Part shown: in pieces, positions 6,340-12,301 of the stretch
How the letters are laid out: every line of letters starts with the position of its first letter
Numbering within the stretch: the first letter of the stretch is position 1
Origin: JAJPHF01 sp035293805
GTDB lineage: Bacteria; Chloroflexota; UBA6077; JAJPHF01
Assembly (NCBI GenBank): GCA_035293805.1
Contig: DATGMD010000015.1
Location: forward strand, 1-12,301
Length of the DNA: 12,301 bases
Direction: 5' to 3'
Notes under the pieces: generated by a model
What the model was told of the DNA's origin: nothing
Database searches by the model: none
The model's input: only the letters and a program-made list of their open reading frames with translations
Program-made: the position numbers and the translations under genes

Positions 6340-6798
6340 TTGACGGCAGAGGAGCGGCTGGCCCAACTCGGGCTCACGTTACCGGCAGCGCCGCGGCCGC
6401 TGGCGGCCTACGTGACCGTCGCACGGGTGGCGGACGTGCTGTACACGGCCGGCGTCACCTGCATGCGCGACGGCCAGCTTGCCTATAGCGGCAAGCTGGG
6501 GACGGACCTCACGGTGGCGCAAGGGCAGGACGCGGCACGGATCGCCGCGCTCAACCAGCTCAGCATCCTCCAAGCCGAGCTAGGCACGCTCGACCGCGTC
6601 GTGCGCGTCGCGCGCCTGGTCGGCTACGTTGCCAGCGCGCCGGGGTTCGGCCAGCAGCCCGAGGTGCTCGACGGCGCCTCGGAGCTGCTGGTCGCGGTGC
6701 TAGGCGAGGCCGGGCGCCACGCCCGCTCGGTGGCCGGCGCCAACGAGCTGCCGCGCAATTGCCCCGTCTTGATCGACCTGACGGTCCACGTCCGCTAG
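6340..6798 (+). CDS. RidA/YjgF-family protein, first copy
   Basis: This 152-residue protein belongs to the longer RidA subgroup (YjgF-like endoribonuclease type), which begins EERLAQLGLTLP. Strand and helix signatures include YTAGVTCMRDGQLAYSGKLG (35-54), a GYVASAPGFGQQPEVLDGAS segment (95-114) and GRHARSVAGANELP (125-138). R129 matches the substrate-carboxylate-binding Arg105 of E. coli RidA. At the position of E. coli Glu120 this copy has L144, so water activation may differ. RidA proteins hydrolyse reactive enamine/imine intermediates, and some act within amine or aromatic amine degradation. It starts with TTG, sits 41 bases after the substrate-binding protein gene, and converges on the diiron gene. 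A related copy with the Glu intact lies at 7791-8264. Confidence 0.9.
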   Translation: MTAEERLAQLGLTLPAAPRPLAAYVTVARVADVLYTAGVTCMRDGQLAYSGKLGTDLTVAQGQDAARIAALNQLSILQAELGTLDRVVRVARLVGYVASAPGFGQQPEVLDGASELLVAVLGEAGRHARSVAGANELPRNCPVLIDLTVHVR

Positions 6799-6841
6799 CG
6801 GGCGGCGCCTCGGTGGTGCGGGCTTGACGGGCCAGCGGGCG

Positions 6842-7765
6842 CTAGACGGTCCCCAAAACCTCGTGCTGGAACACGGGGATCGTGACGCCCCAGGCCGCCA
6901 TGTCGCGGCGGATATCGGCGATGCACTTGCGCAGCACCGCCGCCTCCTGCTCGGCCGTGCAGGCGCCCAGGCCGGCCCCCGCGGCGATCTCGTTGGCCTC
7001 GGCGAACGGGCGCGTGGCGGGATCGGTCGAGAGCCAGATGCAGTGGTAGCCCTTCAGCTCGGAATTCTCCACCACGTCGCAGGCGACGCGCTCGATCTCC
7101 GCGACCTGCTCGGGCGTGAAGTGCTTGACGCGGTGGGCCATGTAGAGCCAGCCGAACTTGATGTGGCGCGTCTCGTCGCGGAGGATCAGCCGCACCAGCT
7201 CGCGCGCGATCGGGTCCCGCGCCTGGCGGAACCGCTCCTCGAACAGTCGCGCGGCCACCGTCTCGCCGATGCAGATGTGGGCGACGACGAACGCCTCGAA
7301 CGAGATGCGAGGGTTCAGCACCCGGTCGCGGATGCCCCGGTGCTGCGTGTTGCGGGGCTGCGGGATCGGCGGCTCGGCGATGTAGCCCCCGAGCTTCTCC
7401 GCGAAGTTGTAGGACGCGATGCAGTGGCGGGTCTCCTCCAGCGTTTGCACTGCCCAGAACAGCCGGGCGTCGATCTCCCGGTTCGGCTCTAGACAGAGCC
7501 GCAGGAGGATCGCCGGGCTCTCGGCCGTACCGCTGTACTCGGTCCAAGCGCGGCGGCTCCAGTAGAGGCGGGCGGCGTCGAGCTGCGCGGGAGTGTACGG
7601 ACTGGGATCGAACGTGTCCCAGGGGATTGATCGGTCGGGGTCCCAGGCGAGCTGATTGGACTGGCGCCACAGCTCGCGAATGTCGGGCAGCTCGGGGCGC
7701 AAATTGAGCGGAAACCGGCGCTCCTCGTAGTCCAGGATGCTCTTCGGGCTCGATTCGACTGCCAT
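6842..7765 (-). CDS. Ferritin-like non-heme diiron oxygenase (AurF-like fold)
   Basis: The 307-residue product is mainly helical and has the paired metal-binding pattern of ferritin-like diiron proteins: E76 (WTEYSG), E111-T-R-H114 (LEETRH), E168 (CIGETVAARLFEE) and E198-T-R-H201 (RDETRHIKFG). The spacings E76 to E111 (35) and E168 to E198 (30) fit the carboxylate-bridged diiron site of amine N-oxygenases and related hydroxylases. I cannot identify the substrate; hydroxylation, N-oxygenation and desaturation are all known for the fold. The ATG at 7765 is preceded by GAGGGGAG (7769-7776); a longer upstream frame has an Arg/Ser-rich leader typical of noncoding translation and overlaps the RidA gene. 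It lies 25 bases after the second RidA gene and is surely co-transcribed with it. That pairing suggests the oxygenase makes, or acts beside, an imine-type product. Confidence 0.87.
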   Translation of the reverse strand: MAVESSPKSILDYEERRFPLNLRPELPDIRELWRQSNQLAWDPDRSIPWDTFDPSPYTPAQLDAARLYWSRRAWTEYSGTAESPAILLRLCLEPNREIDARLFWAVQTLEETRHCIASYNFAEKLGGYIAEPPIPQPRNTQHRGIRDRVLNPRISFEAFVVAHICIGETVAARLFEERFRQARDPIARELVRLILRDETRHIKFGWLYMAHRVKHFTPEQVAEIERVACDVVENSELKGYHCIWLSTDPATRPFAEANEIAAGAGLGACTAEQEAAVLRKCIADIRRDMAAWGVTIPVFQHEVLGTV

Positions 7766-7790
7766 GATCTCCCCTCGTGCCTCCCGCGCG

Positions 7791-8264
7791 TCAGGCGCCG
7801 ATCTCCAGGATCGCCTCGATCTCGACCGGGACGTCGAACGGCAGCTCGGCGATGCCGACCGCCGAGCGCGCGTGGCGGCCGCGCTGCTCCCCGTACAGGT
7901 CCACAATCAGGTCTGAGAAGCCATTGAGCACGGCGGGCTGCTGGTTGAACCCCGGCGCGGAATTGATGAAGCCCAGCACCTTCACCCAGCTCTGAACCGC
8001 GTCCAGCGATCCCAGCTCTTCCTGCACGATCCGGAGGATGTTCAGGGCGGTCAGGCGCGCGGCCGCGTACCCTTCCTCGACGCTCAGCTCGCGGCCCACC
8101 TTGCCCTGGTAGACCATCCGCTGGCCGTCGGACGGCCCCTGCCCCGAGACGTAGAGCAGATTGCCGCAGCGCTTGGCGAACGCCAGATTGATCCGCATGC
8201 CGCTCGGTAGCTGGAAGATGGGCGGCAGGCTCAGCCCCAGCTCGCACAGGCGCTCTTCGACCAC
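7791..8264 (-). CDS. RidA/YjgF-family protein, second copy
   Basis: This 157-residue protein is in the same subgroup as the first copy (EERLCELGLSLPP at the N-terminus, LYVSGQGPSDGQ, GFINSAPGFNQQPAVLNG, GRHARSAVGIAELP). R133 matches E. coli RidA Arg105 and E148 matches Glu120, so this copy keeps the full hydrolytic pair. By eye the two copies share somewhat under half of their residues, so they are diverged paralogs, not a recent duplication. The start is GTG at 8264, with GAGGT (8272-8276) seven bases upstream; the longer open frame would begin in Arg-rich noncoding sequence. It is the first gene of a two-gene minus-strand unit with the diiron oxygenase. Possible jobs are clearing enamines or imines made in the pathway, or a specific deaminase step. 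Confidence 0.9.
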   Translation of the reverse strand: MVEERLCELGLSLPPIFQLPSGMRINLAFAKRCGNLLYVSGQGPSDGQRMVYQGKVGRELSVEEGYAAARLTALNILRIVQEELGSLDAVQSWVKVLGFINSAPGFNQQPAVLNGFSDLIVDLYGEQRGRHARSAVGIAELPFDVPVEIEAILEIGA

Positions 8265-8312
8265 CGTGCTTACCTCATGGGAACGTCGTCGCCGGGCACC
8301 CGCCGGACGGTA

Positions 8313-8322
8313 CAGTATACTG
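8313..8322. promoter_or_regulatory. Palindromic CAGTATACTG with a -10 box on each strand
   Basis: The ten bases are a perfect palindrome, so TATACT (five of six matches to the -10 consensus) is read on both strands. It lies between the divergent RidA gene (start 8264) and VOC gene (start 8423). For the minus strand the leader would be about 43 bases, a good position. For the plus strand it would be about 95. No -35 hexamer is seen on either side. It could also be a regulator site. Confidence 0.4.
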
Positions 8323-8375
8323 CCTGCGCGGCGGGCGCCGCGCCCGCCGCGTTCCCGCGGACGCTCAGGACACGC

Positions 8376-8381
8376 TATCAT
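8376..8381 (+). promoter_or_regulatory. Candidate -10 box for the second VOC gene
   Basis: TATCAT matches the consensus at five of six positions and lies 41 bases before the start codon. No -35 is obvious. It resembles the CGCTAT/TGCTAT context of the box before the CoxL-like gene. Confidence 0.35.
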
Positions 8382-8422
8382 GTCGCGGAGCGCCTGGGGG
8401 GAGCGCGGAAAGGAAGGGCGTC

Positions 8423-8818
8423 ATGGCGAAGATCCGGCACATCGCTATCTGCGCGCAGGACACGGCGAAGCTGGCGGAGTTCTACAAGAGCACCTTCGGC
8501 ATGCAGGAGGTCGCGCGGCTGGAGAAGGCCGTCTTCGTGACCGACGGCTACATCAACCTGGCGCTCCTGCCCGCCGAGGCCAATGGCGGCAAGGAAGGCA
8601 TCTACCACTTCGGCTTCCAGGTAGACGACGTCGAGGAGATCGCGCGGCGCGGCAAGGCGGCGGGCGCGCAGACGGGTATCGCGCCCCGCCCGCGCGACGG
8701 CCGCTACGCCGAGTTCCGCATCCACGACCCCGTCGGCACCGGCATCGACCTGGCCGAGGCCGGCTGGGCCGTCGAGCCGGAGACCAAGGAGCAGATCGCC
8801 GCGCGCGTCGAGGCGTAG
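8423..8818 (+). CDS. VOC-superfamily protein, second copy
   Basis: This 131-residue protein has the vicinal oxygen chelate fold in its shortest form. It opens with KIRHIAICAQD and LAEFYKSTFGMQEV. Likely metal ligands are H6, H62 (IYHFGFQVDDV) and D109 (HDPVGTGIDL), where most family members have Glu; the substitution makes the metal site uncertain. It is not a close relative of the VOC protein at 2195-2659. AGGAAGGG at 8411-8418 is four bases before the ATG. The CoxL-like gene begins 69 bases downstream on the same strand, but a -10 box lies in that gap, so co-transcription is not required. A lyase or dioxygenase role is possible; no substrate can be given. Confidence 0.85.
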   Translation: MAKIRHIAICAQDTAKLAEFYKSTFGMQEVARLEKAVFVTDGYINLALLPAEANGGKEGIYHFGFQVDDVEEIARRGKAAGAQTGIAPRPRDGRYAEFRIHDPVGTGIDLAEAGWAVEPETKEQIAARVEA

Positions 8819-8851
8819 GCTACCCGCGCCGAGCCGCGCCCGCCCCTTCCG

Positions 8852-8860
8852 TGCTATGCT
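8852..8860 (+). promoter_or_regulatory. Extended -10 box before the CoxL-like gene
   Basis: TGCTATGCT has the TGn extension followed by TATGCT (four of six matches). Transcription would start near 8867, leaving about 21 bases before the GTG start with the GAGGGGG ribosome-binding site at 8876-8882. It resembles the extended box at 39-47. Confidence 0.4.
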
Positions 8861-8887
8861 CCGGCGAATCTCGCCGAGGGGGCGCAC

Positions 8888-11389
8888 GTGGAGAGCTACG
8901 GCAAGGCGCAGGGGTGGATCGGCTCCAGCATCCGGCGCAAGGAGGACGGTCGGCTGCTGACTGGCCGCGGGTGTTACGTCGACGACGTGCAGCTACCGGA
9001 CATGCTGCACCTGGCCGTCGTGCGTAGCCCCCACGCCCACGCCCGGCTGCGGCATGTCGACGTGACGCCGGCCCGCGCGCGGCCGGGCGTCGTCGCCGCG
9101 TTCGACGGCGCCACGGTGCGCGAGCGGCTGGGGCCGTTGCCCTCCGGCCAGCGCAAGCAGAGCGAGCTAGCCCGCGTCGCCGCCATCGACCCGACGCTCG
9201 CGCCCCTGCTGCGCATGGAGACGCAGCCGCTGCTCGCCGTGGACAAGACGCGCTTCGTCGGCGAGGGCGTGGCGGTCGTGCTCGCCGACAGTCGGTACGC
9301 CGCCGAGGACGCCGCCGAGCAGGTCGTCGTGGACTACGAGCCGCTGGCCCCGGTGACCGACGCCGCCGCGGCGAGCCAGCCCGACGCGCCGCGCGTCCAC
9401 GACGAGTTCGACGACAACGTGTCCCTGCGCCTCCACCTGCGTGCGGGCGACGCCGCCGCGGCCTTCGCCGGGGCGGACCGTGTGGTGCGGCGGCGCTTCC
9501 GCATGCAGCGCATCACGGGCATCCCCATCGAGACGCGCGGCGTGGTCGCGCGGCCGGAGCCGGACGGGAGCCTCACCGTCTGGGCGGCCAGCCAGTCCGT
9601 CCACGCGTCGCGCGACGCGATTGCCCAGAGCCTCCAGATGGACCCCGCGCGGGTCCGCGTTATCGCGCGCGACGTGGGCGGCGGCTTCGGCATCAAGTCG
9701 GGCGTGTACGCGGAGGTGGTCCTGGTGGCCTGGCTGGCGCGCGAGCTTGGCCGGCCCGTGAAGTGGATCGAGGATCGCACCGAGCATCTGCAGAGCGCCA
9801 CGCAGACGCGCGACCAGGTCCACGACATCGAGCTGGCCCTGCGGGCCGACGGCACGATTCTCGGCCTGCGCGACCGCTTTACGGTCGACGGCGGCGCCTA
9901 CAACCCGCTGGGGCTCGGGCAGCCCTACAACAGCGCCAGCCACCTCGTCGGCCCCTACCGCGTGCCGGCCGTGGACGTCGAGGGAACCGTCTACTTCACG
10001 AACAAGTCCCACTTCGCGCCCTACCGCGGCGCCGGGCGCCCCGAGGCGGTGTTCGCCATGGACCGCTTGCTCGACGCGGCGGCGCGCGAGTTGGGCCTCG
10101 ACCCCGCCGAGCTGCGGCGGCGCAACCTCGTCACCGCCGCCGAAATGCCCTACGACACCGGCATCATGGCGCGCGACGGCCAGCACCAGGTGTACGACAG
10201 CGGCGACTACCCGGCCTGCTTCGAGAAGGCGCTGGAGCTGGTGGGCTACGACGCCGTGCGCCGCGAGCAGCCGGCGCTGTGGGCGCGCGGCGTCTACCGC
10301 GGCGTCGGCCTATCGGCTTACGTCGAGAGCACCGGCAGCGGGCCGTACGAGGGCGCCGTGGTGGGGCTCGACGCCGACGGCCACGTCTGGGTGTACACGG
10401 GTGCCTGCTCCCAGGGGCAGGGCATGGAGACGGTGTTCGCGCAGGTTTGCGCCGAGCAGCTTGGCGTCGGCGTGGACCAGGTGACGGTCGTGCCGGGCGA
10501 CACGGCCGGCATCGCGCGCGGCCAGGGCACGCGCGCCAGCCGCAGCACCGTCACGGCCGGCGCGGCGATCACGCACGCCTCGCGGACGGTGGCCGAGCGC
10601 CTGCGCGAGCTGGCGGCCGAGCTGCTGGAGGCCAGCCCCGCCGATCTGGAGGTGCGGGGCGCGGTCGTGCAAGTGCGCGGCGTGCCGGACCGGGCAGTGC
10701 CGCTGGCGCAGGTCGTGGCGCGGGTCGGTGACCTAACCCCCCCACCCCCCCTTCCCGCCGAACGAAGGGGGGAGAGGGACGGCGCCGACGCCGCCCCGTC
10801 GTCCTCCACCCCCCTTCCCGCATCCGAAGGGGGGGCAGGGGGGGTAGGTCGGCCCCTCCCCATTCGCGTCGAGCACTACTACGAGCCGCCCGCGTTCACC
10901 TACGCGAACGCCGTGCAGGCGTCGCTGGTCGAGGTGGACGTGGAGACGGGCCGCGTGGCGCTGTTGAAGCAGGTGGTGGTGCACGACAGTGGCCGGGTGA
11001 TCAACCCGCTGCTGGCCGATGGCCAGGTGTGCGGCGGCGTGGCCCAGGGCATCGGCAACGCCCTGATGGAGGAGGTGGTCTATGACGAGAACGGCCAGCT
11101 CCTCACGGGCAGCCTCATGGACTACATCGTGCCGACCGCCTGCGACGTGCCGCCCATCGCCCTCGGCCACTTCGAGAGCCTGTCGCCCCACAACCCGCTG
11201 GGCTTCAAGGGCCTGGGCGAGGGGGGCGCGATCGCGCCCCCGGCGTCCATCAGCAACGCCGTCGAGGACGCCCTGCGCCCCTTCGGCGTGGAGGTCACGG
11301 CCACGCCGCTGTCGCCCGAGCGCGTGCGGGCAATGATCGACGCGGCGCGCGCTGGCAGCGGGACCGGGGCCGGCGCCGCGTCGTCGTAG
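8888..11389 (+). CDS. CoxL-like molybdopterin-binding subunit of a xanthine dehydrogenase/aldehyde oxidase family enzyme
   Basis: The 833-residue product has the two domains of this family: an N-terminal hammerhead domain (WIGSSIRRKEDGRLLTGRG onward) and the cofactor-binding domain. Motifs are VGGGFG (263-268), APYRGAGRPE (near 377-386), QGQG (509-512) and KGLGEGG with the catalytic glutamate E778. The CO dehydrogenase active-site loop AYxCSFR is absent, so it is not a form I CO dehydrogenase; an aldehyde, purine or N-heteroaromatic hydroxylase is more likely. About 40 residues at 615-655 (rich in Pro, Gly and Ser) come from repeat copy C inserted in frame, and this explains a length above the usual 760-790. 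No FAD or [2Fe-2S] subunit gene is adjacent, which is unusual. The start is GTG with GAGGGGG five bases upstream. It converges on the Rieske gene. Confidence 0.92.
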   Translation: MESYGKAQGWIGSSIRRKEDGRLLTGRGCYVDDVQLPDMLHLAVVRSPHAHARLRHVDVTPARARPGVVAAFDGATVRERLGPLPSGQRKQSELARVAAIDPTLAPLLRMETQPLLAVDKTRFVGEGVAVVLADSRYAAEDAAEQVVVDYEPLAPVTDAAAASQPDAPRVHDEFDDNVSLRLHLRAGDAAAAFAGADRVVRRRFRMQRITGIPIETRGVVARPEPDGSLTVWAASQSVHASRDAIAQSLQMDPARVRVIARDVGGGFGIKSGVYAEVVLVAWLARELGRPVKWIEDRTEHLQSATQTRDQVHDIELALRADGTILGLRDRFTVDGGAYNPLGLGQPYNSASHLVGPYRVPAVDVEGTVYFTNKSHFAPYRGAGRPEAVFAMDRLLDAAARELGLDPAELRRRNLVTAAEMPYDTGIMARDGQHQVYDSGDYPACFEKALELVGYDAVRREQPALWARGVYRGVGLSAYVESTGSGPYEGAVVGLDADGHVWVYTGACSQGQGMETVFAQVCAEQLGVGVDQVTVVPGDTAGIARGQGTRASRSTVTAGAAITHASRTVAERLRELAAELLEASPADLEVRGAVVQVRGVPDRAVPLAQVVARVGDLTPPPPLPAERRGERDGADAAPSSSTPLPASEGGAGGVGRPLPIRVEHYYEPPAFTYANAVQASLVEVDVETGRVALLKQVVVHDSGRVINPLLADGQVCGGVAQGIGNALMEEVVYDENGQLLTGSLMDYIVPTACDVPPIALGHFESLSPHNPLGFKGLGEGGAIAPPASISNAVEDALRPFGVEVTATPLSPERVRAMIDAARAGSGTGAGAASS
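10730..10850. repeat. G/C-run palindromic repeat (copy C), inserted in frame in the CoxL-like gene
   Basis: The element starts GACCTAACCCCCCC and ends GGGGGGGTAGGTC; these ends are near-perfect inverted repeats of about 22 bases. Inside are two stem-loop modules, CCCCCTTCCC to GAAGGGGGG (10740-10772) and CCCCCCTTCCC to GAAGGGGGGG (10808-10836), as in copy B. The reading frame stays open across all 121 bases and rejoins family-like sequence at IRVEHYYEPPAFTY. It encodes LTPPPPLP and STPLPASEGG-type segments. It falls in the variable linker between the two halves of the cofactor-binding domain, where related proteins have a short loop. Confidence 0.88.
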
Positions 11390-11441
11390 TGCCGTGACTG
11401 CTGCTGCAATAGCCTCCTCGCCCGCGCTCGTTCGCTCTCGC

Positions 11442-12301
11442 CTACGCGCCGCTCGTGGCGATGAGCCCCGGCGGGCGCGTCCAGGCCGTTAGCGGCCGCC
11501 CCTCGGCGAGCGCCTGTAGCTCGCGCGCCCAGATGCGCCGCAGGATGATCACCAGCACGTCCGAGCGGCCGAGCCGGTCCTGCGCGCGGTCCACGAGTCG
11601 CCCCTGCCCGACCTGGGCCACGTAGTCCTGCACGTTGATCAGGTCGGGATCGTCCGGGGCGAGGTCCTGCACGCGGCGCTCGCCCCGCAGGATGGCCTCG
11701 CCGATCGCGGCGATCGCGGCGTCGTCCGACCGCGGCGTCGCGGCCCGCCGCGCCCGGTAGTCGTCGGCGGCCTGGCCGGTAAGTGGCGCGAAGTGGACGC
11801 TGAAGCTGCGGTGCTGCTCGTCGTCGATCGGCACGCGCCAGGCGAGCGTGTCGCCCCACACGCCGCCGAAGCGCAGCGCTAGGTGCAGCACGTTCGGCAT
11901 GCCGAACTGGTTGACCCGCACCTTGCCGTTCGGCCGCGTGCCGCGCATCTCGATGCCCCAAGGGCTCTCCTCGCCGTCCATCCGCGGCACGCCCACCAGC
12001 CCCTCGAAGTTCGTCCCCGATTCGCGGTGGACGAACGCCGTGTGCACCGGGTCGAGGGCGTTCTCGATGTTCTGGAAGTAGCTGCACGCGCGCAGGTAGG
12101 TGCTGTTCTCGCGGACGCCGTCGGCCTCGAAGTCCGGGTAGCGCGGCAGGGGCGGCGCCGCGCCCTCGCCGAGATAGGCGAAGACCAGCCCCAGGTACTC
12201 CTCGGTCGGATAGCTCGCGATCCGCACTTTCGGCGGAAAGCTCGCATCCTCAGCCGGCATCTCGACGCACTGGCCGGAGGCGTCGTACTTCCAGCCATGA
12301 T
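11442..12301 (-). CDS. Rieske non-heme iron oxygenase, alpha subunit (5' end outside window)
   Basis: The visible 285 residues begin inside the Rieske domain at HGWKYDASGQCVEMP, the part that holds the second His of the [2Fe-2S] site; the first CxH pair and the start codon lie beyond the right edge. The catalytic domain follows, with the mononuclear iron motif NIENALDPVHTAFVHR giving D83, H86 and H91 of the partial protein. The C-terminal part (NVQDYVAQVGQGRLVDR, then LGRSD) is typical of the phthalate dioxygenase / O-demethylase branch, which act as alpha-only oxygenases with a separate reductase. An internal ATG at 12260 is not the true start. It should hydroxylate or O-demethylate an aromatic or similar substrate using reductant from a partner not seen here. 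It converges on the CoxL-like gene with about 50 bases between stops. Confidence 0.92.
   Translation of the reverse strand, partial: HGWKYDASGQCVEMPAEDASFPPKVRIASYPTEEYLGLVFAYLGEGAAPPLPRYPDFEADGVRENSTYLRACSYFQNIENALDPVHTAFVHRESGTNFEGLVGVPRMDGEESPWGIEMRGTRPNGKVRVNQFGMPNVLHLALRFGGVWGDTLAWRVPIDDEQHRSFSVHFAPLTGQAADDYRARRAATPRSDDAAIAAIGEAILRGERRVQDLAPDDPDLINVQDYVAQVGQGRLVDRAQDRLGRSDVLVIILRRIWARELQALAEGRPLTAWTRPPGLIATSGA

Noticed and set aside
9167..10186. A 339-residue minus-strand open frame opposite the CoxL-like gene
   Set aside because: Low-complexity His/Arg/Val/Ala composition; the opposite strand has the complete set of family motifs.
8888..11389. Form I CO dehydrogenase large subunit
   Set aside because: The AYxCSFR active-site loop is replaced by APYRGAGRPE, and the small and medium subunit genes are absent.

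Overview
The window is very GC-rich bacterial DNA with G or C at most codon third positions. It carries ten complete or near-complete protein genes and one gene cut by the right edge. No rRNA, tRNA, transposase, integrase or CRISPR array is visible. The enzyme mix (tungsten-type aldehyde oxidoreductase, CoxL-like molybdenum hydroxylase, Rieske oxygenase, lipoprotein substrate-binding protein), the proline/glycine-rich palindromic repeats and the CTCAGCA heptamer palindrome suggest an uncultured environmental bacterium. Chloroflexota is my best guess, with Rokubacteria-like lineages as an alternative. This assignment is inference, because no marker gene is present.

Layout: (1) 1-2149, plus strand: the end of a G-rich repeat, an extended -10 box, a MoaD/ThiS-like sulfur carrier, a 72-bp heptamer hairpin, then an AOR-family aldehyde oxidoreductase. 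(2) 2195-3776, minus strand: a fumarylacetoacetate-hydrolase (FAH) family gene, a full copy of the G/C-run palindromic repeat, then a VOC (glyoxalase/extradiol fold) gene. (3) 3972-4706, plus strand: a class I SAM methyltransferase, divergent from the FAH gene. (4) 4707-5137: about 430 bp with no credible gene. (5) 5138-8264: a lipoprotein substrate-binding protein plus a RidA-family gene on the plus strand, converging on a minus-strand pair of a second RidA-family gene and a ferritin-like diiron oxygenase. (6) 8423-11389, plus strand: a second VOC gene and a CoxL-like molybdopterin-binding subunit, which has a copy of the same palindromic repeat inserted in frame. (7) 11442-12301, minus strand: a Rieske oxygenase alpha subunit whose 5' end lies outside the window.

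How the genes may work together: region 1 is a plausible two-gene unit in which the carrier protein supplies sulfur for the pyranopterin cofactor of the aldehyde oxidoreductase. The Rieske, FAH, VOC and CoxL-like genes fit oxidation and ring cleavage of aromatic or heterocyclic carbon. The most unusual grouping is two RidA-family deaminase-like proteins around a diiron oxygenase, next to a solute-binding lipoprotein. This could be a pathway that takes up and oxidises an amine and handles reactive imine intermediates, but that is a hypothesis. The clearest sequence-level oddity is one repeat family found at a promoter edge, between genes, and inside an enzyme reading frame.
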